A stretch of DNA of 40,310 nucleotides from positions 1 through 40,310 of the forward strand of contig JAGWTP010000026.1 in NCBI GenBank assembly GCA_028868895.1, in the 5' to 3' direction. The notes under the pieces are model-generated. The model worked only from the letters and a program-made list of their open reading frames with translations, was not told the origin of the DNA and ran no database searches. Each line of letters opens with the position of its first letter. The stretch's first letter is position 1. This document shows positions 1-7,518 of this stretch, piece by piece. Position numbers and translations under genes: made by a program. This stretch comes from Burkholderiales bacterium (GTDB taxonomy: Bacteria > Pseudomonadota > Gammaproteobacteria > Burkholderiales > Burkholderiaceae_C).

Positions 1-2
1 CG

Positions 3-68
3 GGTGAGCTGGAGAACATCCAGTTCGATCCGAACGTGGCGGTCGAGATCGAGATCGAGGTCGCTTGA
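3..68 (+). CDS. C-terminal tail of an unidentified protein (5' end outside the window)
   Basis: The third forward frame is open from the window edge to a TGA at 66-68. It gives 21 residues beginning GELENIQFDP and ending in an alternating acidic/hydrophobic run (VEIEIEVA). The acidic strand-like pattern and the convergent stop 26 bases before the next gene's stop make a genuine gene end plausible. The fragment is too short to assign a family. The overlapping frame from position 4 is Arg/Ser-rich and looks like a shadow. Confidence 0.45.
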   Translation, partial: GELENIQFDPNVAVEIEIEVA

Positions 69-94
69 GACGCAGAGGCAGACGCGGGAACGGG

Positions 95-2008
95 TCAAGG
101 ACCGAGCGAGAACCATCCTGACCAGCCGCCGAGCTCGGGCGGCCCGAGGTGGTCTGGATCGAAGAACTCGCTCCAGACCTGGTCGTCCTTGCCGATTCCG
201 AAGAGTTGCACACCGCGTGGCTTGCCGCTCATGGCCGACAGTGGCAGCGACTGCGTGAATGTGCTGTTCGGAAAGACGTTCGGCCCGAGTGGGAACCAAT
301 CCGACCACCCGCCCAACTCAGGCGGCCCGAGGTGAGCGGGATCGAAATACTTGCTCCATACCTGCGAATCATCGCCCATCATGAAAAGCTGTACGCCCTT
401 CGGAGTGCTGCTGATGGCCGCAATTTGCGCTCTGCCGAAGAAGAACTTCTTGGGCCCGAGCGGGAACCAGTCGGTCCACCCTCCGAGCTCTGGTGGACCG
501 AGGTGATCCGGATCGAACGACTTGCTCCAAACCTGGCCGTCATCATCGACGGCGAACAGCTGGGTCGCCCGGGTCGCGCTACTCGCTACCGTTACGGCGC
601 CTGACGGGAAGGTCTTCGGGCCCATGGGGAACCAGTCCGACCACCCATTGTTGATGGCCGGACCCGGATGATCGGGGTCGAAGAACTTGCTCCAGATCTG
701 ATTGTCGTCGCCGACGATGAAAATCTGGGTTCCGCGCGGTGAGCTGCTGACGGCGTCGACCTTGTAGCGTCCGAAGGTCTTGGGTCCCATTGCGAACCAA
801 TCCGACCATCCGTTGTTTTGCGCCGGCCCTGGGTGCTGGGGGTCGAAATACTTGCTCCAGATTTGGCCATCGTTCCCATGGATGAAAATCTGCACGCCTC
901 CTGGTGTGCTGCTGACTGCCACGATGGGCGCGCCAGTCGGAAACGTGTTGGTCCCAAGGGGAAACCAGTCGGACCACCCGCCGAACTCTGGCGGCCCGAG
1001 GTGGTTCGGGTCGAAGAATTTCGACCAGACCAGACCGTCATCGCCCAGGATGAAAAGGGTGACACCACCGGGCACCGTGCTAATCGCGACGACCTGTGGA
1101 TGGTCTGGGAAAACCCCTTGGAAGGTCTTCGGGCCAAGCGGCAACCAGTCTGACCACCCGCCACGCTCGGGCAAGCCGGGATGATCAGGGTCGAAGAACT
1201 TCGTCCATATCTGGTGGTCATCGGTCAGTGCGAAGAGGCTCGTCTCGCCGGGGCGGGTGGAAACTGCCGCAATCCTCGAATCGGGAACGATGATCGGATA
1301 GCGGCGCCAGTTGAACACGGCGGACACTCGAATGCTTGTCACGGGTGGGTGGCCGCAACCTTTCTGGCTCTGCTGCGAGTCGTCGGTCCAGACGCCAATG
1401 GGAAACGGTATGCCGAGCGCCAGTCTGTGGAGATTCGAGTCGGACCATGCCTTTGCGATATCGCCCACCGTGAACTTCATTGCGTCCGCGCTCTGGAATA
1501 CCGGCCCGTCGCAGTCAGGGTCAGTGAACCCGAGCGATTCCAGCACCGGCTCGATATTCTTCGAAGCAAATTGCAGCGCACCGGAGATGATCCCCCCGAG
1601 ACCTGCATCCTCCAGGAGGAACTTCGACAGCGACCCCTTGACCACCTGACTCAGAAGCGCCTCTCCCGCCGACAGTGCAAGAACAACGTCGCTTGCTATT
1701 TGCAGTCCTTGGGCAACAGCCTTTTCGACCCCGGTGGACGCGGCGTTGTTGATCGTGCAAAACAGTAACAAGTCGGTGTCCGAACTCACCAAGATTTCAG
1801 GTGTTTGAACCGGTGGATTCAACGGACCGCTGGAACCAGTGATGAACTTTCCGATTGGCACAGGCCCAGAGGACCTCTTGCTGTCGTTGTCGTGCGTCGT
1901 GGTGACGTAGAGAGTGGCCACGTCGTCATCCGTGGCGCCGGTTGCGCTTCGCTGGAACGTCGTCTCGATCCAGTCCAATTGCAGCTGTAGTCGGTAGTCG
2001 TTCGCCAT
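95..2008 (-). CDS. Seven-repeat PLL-like (tectonin/lectin-type) beta-propeller protein
   Basis: This 637-residue protein has two parts. Residues 1-245 form an N-terminal region with no recognised motif and no clear signal peptide. Residues 246-637 are seven tandem repeats of 55-60 residues, each with a core like WSKFFDPDHPGP followed by GGWSDWFPLGP. That pattern matches the blades of PLL-type, fucose-lectin-like seven-bladed propellers, which bind glycans at the clefts between blades. The count of exactly seven and the stop right after the last repeat argue that the C-terminus is complete. The start has a purine-rich Shine-Dalgarno (GGGAGAG) about 7 bases upstream and an AT-rich leader. The gene sits alone beside a decayed mobile region. 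A sugar-binding, adhesive or defensive role is inferred from the fold only, and the ligand is unknown. Confidence 0.85.
   Translation of the reverse strand: MANDYRLQLQLDWIETTFQRSATGATDDDVATLYVTTTHDNDSKRSSGPVPIGKFITGSSGPLNPPVQTPEILVSSDTDLLLFCTINNAASTGVEKAVAQGLQIASDVVLALSAGEALLSQVVKGSLSKFLLEDAGLGGIISGALQFASKNIEPVLESLGFTDPDCDGPVFQSADAMKFTVGDIAKAWSDSNLHRLALGIPFPIGVWTDDSQQSQKGCGHPPVTSIRVSAVFNWRRYPIIVPDSRIAAVSTRPGETSLFALTDDHQIWTKFFDPDHPGLPERGGWSDWLPLGPKTFQGVFPDHPQVVAISTVPGGVTLFILGDDGLVWSKFFDPNHLGPPEFGGWSDWFPLGTNTFPTGAPIVAVSSTPGGVQIFIHGNDGQIWSKYFDPQHPGPAQNNGWSDWFAMGPKTFGRYKVDAVSSSPRGTQIFIVGDDNQIWSKFFDPDHPGPAINNGWSDWFPMGPKTFPSGAVTVASSATRATQLFAVDDDGQVWSKSFDPDHLGPPELGGWTDWFPLGPKKFFFGRAQIAAISSTPKGVQLFMMGDDSQVWSKYFDPAHLGPPELGGWSDWFPLGPNVFPNSTFTQSLPLSAMSGKPRGVQLFGIGKDDQVWSEFFDPDHLGPPELGGWSGWFSLGP
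98..1273 (-). repeat. Seven in-frame tandem repeats (about 165-180 bp) encoding propeller blades
   Basis: The segment encodes seven homologous blades of 55-60 residues with strongly conserved FDPDHxGPP and GGWSDWFPLGP cores. DNA similarity between units is visible, for example recurrent copies of ttgctccagat and gaaccagtc. This suggests recent duplication or gene conversion among blades. Confidence 0.85.
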
Positions 2009-2038
2009 GATGTTCTCTCCCTGGATGGCTTACGTTTA

Positions 2039-2044
2039 TTTATA
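2039..2044 (-). promoter_or_regulatory. Candidate -10 element (TATAAA) for the propeller gene
   Basis: On the minus strand TATAAA lies about 31 bases upstream of the ATG in an AT-rich patch unlike the surrounding sequence. A weak -35 (TGGCGA, 2062-2067) sits 17 bases further up. The assignment is by spacing only. Confidence 0.35.
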
Positions 2045-2163
2045 GAATCAGCCCGGGTGCCTCGCCACCCCTAAAATTCGGCGCATTTCCAGGAATAAAT
2101 ATCAAATCGCGCCGGTACGCGCGCGAGATGCGAGTCTCCAGGCAATTGGCCTGTGGTTTGCAA

Positions 2164-2319
2164 TCGCAGGAGCTGCTGCGCACCGGCTGCGACATCCGCA
2201 CGGTTCGGGAGCTACTGGGGCACTCCGACGTAGCCACGACAATGATCTACACCCATGTCCTCAAAATGGGCGGCGGCGCAGTGCGTAGCCCGGCGGACGC
2301 GATGGTCGGGCTGACGTAG
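2164..2319 (+). pseudogene. C-terminal fragment of a tyrosine recombinase (integron/Xer-type integrase)
   Basis: The translation contains [20 protein letters not shown] and then [14 protein letters not shown], the C-terminal catalytic block of phage/integron tyrosine recombinases. The LGHSD histidine and the MIYTHV nucleophilic tyrosine are both retained. Everything upstream is missing: the catalytic Arg and Lys and the whole N-terminal DNA-binding domain. The residues before [11 protein letters not shown] do not match the expected RHSFATHLL segment. An ATG exists at 2128, but about 50 residues cannot make a functional recombinase. I read this as the stub of an integrase left by deletion. Confidence 0.8.
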
Positions 2320-2510
2320 TTCATTCGAGGCACGCGCTTGAGCCATCCGACTGCCGCAAAGCAGCCACCGACGAGCGGCGGGTTATGGCCGACAGCTGGC
2401 ATCTACGAACGACAGGTTCCGCGCCAGCTACCGCGCAAAAGCAAAGCCAGCGCTTTTGGTGCCGACGCCTGACGGGCAGCGCCCTGTACGTGCCACGTTG
2501 GACTCTTGCG

Positions 2511-2969
2511 TGCAAATCTCGCAGGTTTCCGTCGGCCACACTCCAGGTCATGCGCCCCGAGCGCACGTTCTGGGAGAAGGCCACGGCCATCCATGTCTTC
2601 TGTGCCCAAGGCAGCTTCCGCGGCGGCGCACGCTTCGCGTGCCACTGGCACTACGTCACGCGTCTCGATGCCGCTGGCTTCGCTGATGGCGCCGCGAAGG
2701 ACCGCGCGCTGGCTGCCGCCGTGGCCAAGCACAGGAGCATCTTCTTCGCCGAGTCGACTCCGGACGGTGAACCGGTCGACTACCGCGCAGCGGTCACTGG
2801 CGAACTGGATCTGGCACCCAGCGGCGACGCGCGGAAGACGCTGGCTGAGGACTACCAGCGCCTGGTCAGCGACGGCCTGCTGTTGGACGACGCCGAGTCC
2901 CTCGACTTCTTGCTGGAGCGCTGCCAGGCGCTCGCCGAGCGCGTAAACGCTATCGCCCGCGCGCGACCA
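2511..2969 (+). pseudogene. C-terminal remnant of an AbiEii/AbiGii-family nucleotidyltransferase toxin
   Basis: The open frame contains MRPERTFWEKATAIHVFC, RFACHWHYVTRLDAAGF, AAAVAKHRSIFF, LAEDYQRLVSDGLLL and LLERCQALAERVN. This is the characteristic C-terminal half of AbiEii-type nucleotidyltransferases, which are toxins of type IV abortive-infection systems paired with an AbiEi antitoxin. The N-terminal catalytic domain (GS...DxD) is absent, and the sequence upstream of about 2511 does not resemble the family in this frame. No antitoxin gene is adjacent. The frame stays open to 3194, but homology stops near 2960. This is most likely an inactive relic of a defence gene. Confidence 0.75.
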
Positions 2970-3256
2970 CCTGAGACCCAATCAGCCCGACACGCCACAA
3001 GGATCCATGCAAGTGATGTCGGGGGCTGCGTTGGGGCATGCGGACATCCACGGCGAGAAGGTAGTCGCGGAGGGAGCACCGGACATGCCATCAAGGCGCA
3101 CAGGTCGTTTGATGACGCCTTCTTGGTGGACGTCCAAGGCATGCGCGGCTCGTACGCGCTCGACGCGGTCGAACTCAAGGACCCCAGTGGCTAGTAGCTC
3201 GCACCTGCAGGCCTGGACTCGCAGGGTGCTTTTTCGTACTTTTTTCGTACCGCCAA

Positions 3257-3289
3257 GAAAAAAGCACCCAGCGTCTCCGCTAAGTGCTT
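3257..3289 (-). terminator. Rho-independent terminator of the tRNA-Val gene
   Basis: Read on the minus strand, the arms AAGCACTTAGCG and CGCTGGGTGCTT pair over 12 positions (two G-T wobbles) around a GAGA loop. A T-rich tract follows. The hairpin starts 17 bases beyond the CCA end of the tRNA. Confidence 0.85.
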
Positions 3290-3306
3290 GTTCTTCCTAC
3301 CGTATT

Positions 3307-3383
3307 TGGTAGGCGCGATTGGACTCGAACCAACGACCCCCACCATGTCAAGGTGGTGCTCTAACCAGCTGAGCTACGCGCCT
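3307..3383 (-). tRNA. tRNA-Val (anticodon GAC)
   Basis: A 77-base cloverleaf with encoded CCA reads on the minus strand. The acceptor arms AGGCGCG and CGCGCCT pair fully. The D arm contains AGCTCAGCTGGTTAGAGC. The anticodon stem CCACC/GGTGG encloses TTGACAT, so the anticodon is GAC (valine, GUC). The T arm has the TTCGAGT loop. The discriminator base is A followed by CCA. It has a consensus -10 upstream and an intrinsic terminator downstream, so it looks functional. Its 3' side faces the decayed integrase/AbiEii region, a common integration geometry. Confidence 0.95.
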
Positions 3384-3395
3384 GCGAAGCCTCGA

Positions 3396-3401
3396 ATTAT
3401 A
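3396..3401 (-). promoter_or_regulatory. -10 element of tRNA-Val (TATAAT)
   Basis: A perfect TATAAT on the minus strand lies 12 bases before the mature tRNA 5' end, just inside the gap after relA. No good -35 is seen; the -35 position would fall in the last codons of relA. Confidence 0.6.
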
Positions 3402-3417
3402 GCGGCATCCCGGCCCC

Positions 3418-5667
3418 TCACTTTCGGCGCACCGTGCGCACGCCGTCGATCCGCTCGGCCAGGCCGAGCACGTGGTTCAGGCGGGCGGCGTCGGCGACCT
3501 CGATCGTGAAGGTCATCCACGCGGTGCCGCCGCTCGCATCCTTGACCGACTGGGTCTTCACGCCGGTGACGTTCATCTTCTCCTTCGCGAACAACTCGGA
3601 GATGTCGCGCAGCAGGCCTTGCCGGTCGGTGGCCTCGACACGCACGTCGACCGGGTACAGCGCCGTCTTGTCGCCGCGCGCCGCGCCCCACGCGACCGCG
3701 ATCACACGCTCGGGCGCGCGCGACGCCATCTGCCGAAAGTTGGTGCACGCGGCGCGGTGCACCGCCACGCCCTTGCCGCGCGTCACGTAGCCGCCGATCG
3801 CATCGGGTGGCGCGGGCCGGCAGCAGCGCGCCAGGCTCGTCATCAAAGACTCCACGCCGACCACGAGCACGCCACCCTTGGGCGCGGCCGCATCGGTGTT
3901 CGTGCGACGCAGTGCGATGGCCTCGTCGGCCGACGGCACGGGCTCGGCGGGACGCAGCAGGTTCTCGATGTTGCGCAGCGAGAACTCGTCCTTGCCGACG
4001 ACCTCGAACAGCGCATCGGCGTTGCGAAAGCCCAGCCGCGCGGCCAGGTCGTCGAGCTTGATCGAGGTCTTGCCTTCGCGCTGCAGCAGCTTCTCGACCG
4101 CCTCGCGGCCGCGCGCCACGGTTTCTTTCTGCGCCAGCCCGTTGAACCAGGCGCGCACCTTGGCCTTGGCACGCGCGCTCTTCAAGTAGCCGAGATCCGG
4201 GTTGAGCCAGTCGAGCGACGGGCCGCCTTCCTTGACGGTGGTCACGTCCACGGTCTGGCCGCTTTGCAGCGGCGTGTTCAGCGGCACCATCGCGCCGTCG
4301 ACCTTGGCGCCACGGCAGCGATGGCCGAGGTCGGTATGCACCGAGTACGCGAAGTCGACCGGTGTGGCCCCGGCAGGCAGTTCGACCACCGCGGCGGCCG
4401 GCGTGAAGACGTAGATGCGCTCGTCGACACGGGCCGCACCACCGCTGGCGGCGTCGGTAGCGTCGACCTGCCCTGCCGTGTCGCGTTCCCACGCGAGCAA
4501 TTGACGCAACACGGCCTTGCGCGCCTCGGCGATGCGGGCCTGCTGCTCGGCGTCGGCGTGAACGCCCGAATAGCCCTTCACGCCCGCGTCCTTGTAGGCC
4601 CAGTGCGCGGCCACGCCGTGCTCGGCGTGCTCGTGCATCGCGCGGGTGCGGATCTGCACCTCGACCGGGCGGCCGGTGTCGTCGAGCACCACCGTGTGCA
4701 GGGACTGGTAACCGTTCGGCTTGGGCCGCTCGATGTAGTCGTCCAGCTCGCCGGGCACCGCGCGGAACAACTCGTGGATGCGGCCGAGCACCGCATAGCA
4801 GGCCGGCACGTCGGACACGATGACACGCACCGCGCGCAGGTCGAGCACCTGCGCGAAATCCAGGCCCTTGCCCTGCATCTTCTTCCAGATGCTGTACAGG
4901 TGCTTGGGCCGGCCCTGCACTTCGGCGCGCAGACCGTGCGCCGCGAGATCGTCGGCCAGGCGCTGGCGAAACGCCTCGACGCGCTGCTCGCGCTCGACGC
5001 GCCGCTCGTCGAGCAGCCGCGCGACGGCCTGGTAGTGCTCGGGTTCGAGAAAGCGGAACGACAGGTCTTCCAGCTCCCACTTGATCTGCCAGATGCCCAA
5101 GCGGTTGGCGAGCGGCGCGAACACCTGCAGCGACTCCGCCGCCAGCGCCGGCGAGCACGGCCGCTTGTGGGCCGCGAAGAAGCGCAGGGTCTGCAGCCGC
5201 GACGCCAGGCGCAACAGCACGACGCGCAGATCGTGCGAAAACGCGAGCAGCATCTTGCGCACGCGCTCGGTCTGCTGCGCCCGCTGCTCGACGCCGAGTT
5301 GCGCCTCGCGGGCCGCGCGCTGCAGCTGCACCAGCTTGCGCGTGTTCACGACCAGGCTCGCGTGCGAGGCGCCGAAGGCCTTGGCGACCACCTCTTCGGG
5401 CTTGTTGAGGTAGTCGCCCGCGTAGACCAGGTAGGCCGCGGCGCGCATCGTCGGCGCGGCGCCGATGCCTTGCAGGATCGCGGCGACGGCGTCGGCATGG
5501 GCGAGCGCGTCCTCGCCGGTGTCGAGCAGCTGGCCGCCGAGCAGCGGCTCCGAAAATGCGCGGGCGCGCTGCAGCTGCAAGGCCTCGGCGGCGGCGTCGG
5601 GATGCTCGTCGATCAGTTGAACGATGGGCGCTTGCGCGGGGCGGGCGTCCAGCACACCGGTTTTCAT
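3418..5667 (-). CDS. relA: GTP pyrophosphokinase (stringent-response (p)ppGpp synthetase)
   Basis: This 749-residue RelA/SpoT homologue makes (p)ppGpp from GTP/GDP and ATP in response to amino-acid starvation. Domains in order: a degenerate HD hydrolase-like region (about 50-160) in which the usual ALLHD(V/T)VED is replaced by AAAYLVYAGDYLNKP; the synthetase (about 245-360) with YIERPKPNGYQSLHT and VEVQIRTRAMHEHAEHG; TGS (about 417-480); a zinc-finger region with Cys615, Cys616, His637 and Cys641; and ACT (about 670-745). The synthetase carries ELDD at 307-310, the EXDD form typical of monofunctional RelA rather than the RXKD form of bifunctional SpoT. I chose the ATG at 5667 because it overlaps the stop of the upstream hydrolase gene (ATGA), implying translational coupling. 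The frame stays open further upstream but without family similarity. Confidence 0.93.
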   Translation of the reverse strand: MKTGVLDARPAQAPIVQLIDEHPDAAAEALQLQRARAFSEPLLGGQLLDTGEDALAHADAVAAILQGIGAAPTMRAAAYLVYAGDYLNKPEEVVAKAFGASHASLVVNTRKLVQLQRAAREAQLGVEQRAQQTERVRKMLLAFSHDLRVVLLRLASRLQTLRFFAAHKRPCSPALAAESLQVFAPLANRLGIWQIKWELEDLSFRFLEPEHYQAVARLLDERRVEREQRVEAFRQRLADDLAAHGLRAEVQGRPKHLYSIWKKMQGKGLDFAQVLDLRAVRVIVSDVPACYAVLGRIHELFRAVPGELDDYIERPKPNGYQSLHTVVLDDTGRPVEVQIRTRAMHEHAEHGVAAHWAYKDAGVKGYSGVHADAEQQARIAEARKAVLRQLLAWERDTAGQVDATDAASGGAARVDERIYVFTPAAAVVELPAGATPVDFAYSVHTDLGHRCRGAKVDGAMVPLNTPLQSGQTVDVTTVKEGGPSLDWLNPDLGYLKSARAKAKVRAWFNGLAQKETVARGREAVEKLLQREGKTSIKLDDLAARLGFRNADALFEVVGKDEFSLRNIENLLRPAEPVPSADEAIALRRTNTDAAAPKGGVLVVGVESLMTSLARCCRPAPPDAIGGYVTRGKGVAVHRAACTNFRQMASRAPERVIAVAWGAARGDKTALYPVDVRVEATDRQGLLRDISELFAKEKMNVTGVKTQSVKDASGGTAWMTFTIEVADAARLNHVLGLAERIDGVRTVRRK

Positions 5668-6530
5668 GGGCTGAGCAGGAACTCCCGCACCACCGCGACT
5701 TGCTCGTCGGCGACCAGCGTCGGCGCATGGCCGACGCCGGCGAATTCGCGCAGCCGGGCCTTCGGGCCGCGTTGCGTCATGGCCTGCGCGGTCTCGCGCG
5801 ACAGCAGGTCGGACTGCGCGCCGCGCAGCAGCAAGGTCGGGCAGGTGATGGCGTCGTAGGCCCGCCACGTGAGCGCTTCACCGGCGGCCGCGATCTCGGG
5901 CGTGACCGACCGAAACGGCACGGCGATGTTCGGGTCGTAGTGCAGCACGAAGCCATCGCCGTCGGCCTTGAGCATCGGCCGCGACAGCGCCAGCCACTGC
6001 TCGCGGGTGTGCGGCCCGAAGCTGGCCGAGATGCCCAGCAGGTAGTCGGCCGCTTCGTCCACCGTAGCCCAGCGCAGCGGCTTGCCCAGGTAGGCGCCGA
6101 TGCGCACCAGGGCCTCGTACTGGATCGTCGGCCCGACGTCGTTGAGAACCAGCCGCTCGATCGGCGTCTGCGCCAGCGATGCCAGCCCCAGGCCGATCAG
6201 CCCGCCCATCGAGGTGCCGACCCAATGCACGGTTTGCGCGTCGAGCCGCGCCAGCAAGGTGACCATGTCGGCCACGTACGCGGGAATCTGATAACCCTGC
6301 GGGTCGGCGAGCGCGTCGGAGCGGCCGCGCCCGACCACGTCGGGGCAGACCACGCGGTACTCGGCGCACATCGCGCGCGCCAGCACGTCGAAGTCGCGCC
6401 CTTGCCGCGCCAGGCCGTGCGCGCACACGAGCACGCGCGGGTTGGCGCCGTCGCCCCACTCCCAGTACGCCATGCGGTGCAGGCCGCGCGCATCCAGGCA
6501 CTGCACATGGTTCAGACGAGGCTCGGTCAT
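5664..6530 (-). CDS. Alpha/beta-fold hydrolase
   Basis: This 288-residue protein is a typical small alpha/beta hydrolase. It has an oxyanion-hole HGLARQG near residue 38, a PDVVGRGRSD segment, the nucleophile elbow GTSMGG (Ser107), a likely acid in LLLRGAQSDLLS, and the catalytic His in GVGHAPTL near the C-terminus. There is no signal peptide, so it is cytoplasmic. The family includes esterases, haloperoxidase-like enzymes and C-C hydrolases, and the substrate cannot be read from the sequence. Its TGA overlaps the relA ATG by four bases, so the two are co-translated. The start at 6530 (MTEPRLNH) was chosen because similarity begins there. An in-frame ATG at 6557 is the alternative, and neither has a strong Shine-Dalgarno. 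Confidence 0.85.
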   Translation of the reverse strand: MTEPRLNHVQCLDARGLHRMAYWEWGDGANPRVLVCAHGLARQGRDFDVLARAMCAEYRVVCPDVVGRGRSDALADPQGYQIPAYVADMVTLLARLDAQTVHWVGTSMGGLIGLGLASLAQTPIERLVLNDVGPTIQYEALVRIGAYLGKPLRWATVDEAADYLLGISASFGPHTREQWLALSRPMLKADGDGFVLHYDPNIAVPFRSVTPEIAAAGEALTWRAYDAITCPTLLLRGAQSDLLSRETAQAMTQRGPKARLREFAGVGHAPTLVADEQVAVVREFLLSP

Positions 6531-6687
6531 GGTCTGGCTTTCGTATCGATGAGGCATCGTAAGGCACCCGCAGCGGGGCGCAGCAGTCGGTGCGGCAATG
6601 CCCTCGGCGGCCGCGCAGCGGCACGGCGCGTGGCCGATACTGCGGGCCTCGGCGCGGTGCCACGCGCCATCACCGCAGGAGATCACC

Positions 6688-7503
6688 GTGCCCGCCACCG
6701 GCCAGTTCGACACCGACACCGCCGTCGCGCGCATGTCCAGCGGCGTCTACAGCGCCACCCTCAGCGACCGCTGGAACGTGCCCGGCGGCACCCCCAACGG
6801 CGGCTACAGCCTGGGCGTGACGCTGCGCGCGCTGGCCCACGCAATGGGCGAACTGGGCCTGCCCGATCCGCTGGTCGTCTCGGCGTTCTTCCTGCGCCGT
6901 GCGTCGAACGGCGCCGCCGAAGTTCGCACCGAGATCGCCCGGGTCGGTCAGCGCACCGCCACCGGCGAGGCCCGGCTGCTGCGCGACGGCCAGGAGCTGG
7001 TTCGCGCGGTGGCCACCTTCACCGACCTCGGCCAGCCGCGCGGGCGCACGCTCGAGCTCGGGCACGCGCCGGAGCTGCCGCCGCCCGACGCCTGCATCGA
7101 CGCGCGCGGCGGAAGGTCGATGCCGGGGGTGACGCTTGTCGAGCGGATCGAGATCCGCTGTGCGCAACCACCGGGCTGGCTCGTCGGCCGGCCCAGCGGC
7201 GACCCGAGCGCCACGTTCTGGATGCGCTTTGCCGATGGCCGCGACGCCGACACGCTGAGCCTGGCGTCACTGGTCGATGCCTGCACGCCGGTGGTGATGG
7301 AACTCGGCGCGCGCGGCTCGTCGACTCTCGAGCTCACGGTGCACGTGCGGGCCCGTCCTGCCCCGGGCTGGCTGGCGTGCCGGGTCGGCACGCGCCACGT
7401 GATCGCCGGCTACCACGAAGAAGACTTCGAAATCTGGGACTCGCGCGGACAACTCGTTGCGCAGGCGCGCCAGCTCGCGCTGCTGCCGCCGACCGACGCG
7501 TAG
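6688..7503 (+). CDS. Thioesterase-like (double hot-dog, TesB/4HBT_3-type) protein
   Basis: This 271-residue protein has the arrangement of thioesterase-superfamily double hot-dog proteins. It contains WNVPGGTPNGGYSLGVTLRAL near the N-terminus, an FFLRRAS strand, a second half with FWMRFADGRDADTLSLASLVDAC, and RVGTRHVIAGYHEEDFEIWD close to the end. Such proteins hydrolyse acyl-CoA thioesters or act as noncatalytic relatives. I start it at the GTG at 6688 because AGGAGA lies 5 bases upstream; the longer frame from 6598 has no ribosome site and an unlike N-terminus. It runs divergently from the hydrolase-relA pair and convergently with the SIMPL gene, so it is a single-gene unit. The acyl substrate is unknown. 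Confidence 0.75.
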   Translation: MPATGQFDTDTAVARMSSGVYSATLSDRWNVPGGTPNGGYSLGVTLRALAHAMGELGLPDPLVVSAFFLRRASNGAAEVRTEIARVGQRTATGEARLLRDGQELVRAVATFTDLGQPRGRTLELGHAPELPPPDACIDARGGRSMPGVTLVERIEIRCAQPPGWLVGRPSGDPSATFWMRFADGRDADTLSLASLVDACTPVVMELGARGSSTLELTVHVRARPAPGWLACRVGTRHVIAGYHEEDFEIWDSRGQLVAQARQLALLPPTDA

Positions 7504-7518
7504 CTTCGGCGCGCCGTC

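Noticed and set aside
2054-2070. GGGTG...CACCC hairpin between the propeller gene and the integrase stub as an attC or attI site
   Set aside because: It has a five-base stem, no GTTRRRY core and no cassette structure, so the integron interpretation is unsupported.
2961-3194. Continuation of the AbiEii frame to 3194 as coding sequence
   Set aside because: The family pattern ends near 2960. The remaining residues are compositionally odd and match nothing I recognise, so the extension is probably random open frame.
3213-3220. TGGACTCG shared between the island side and the tRNA T arm as an att repeat
   Set aside because: The match is only 8 bases and its flanks diverge at once. It is too short to be called an attachment-site duplication.
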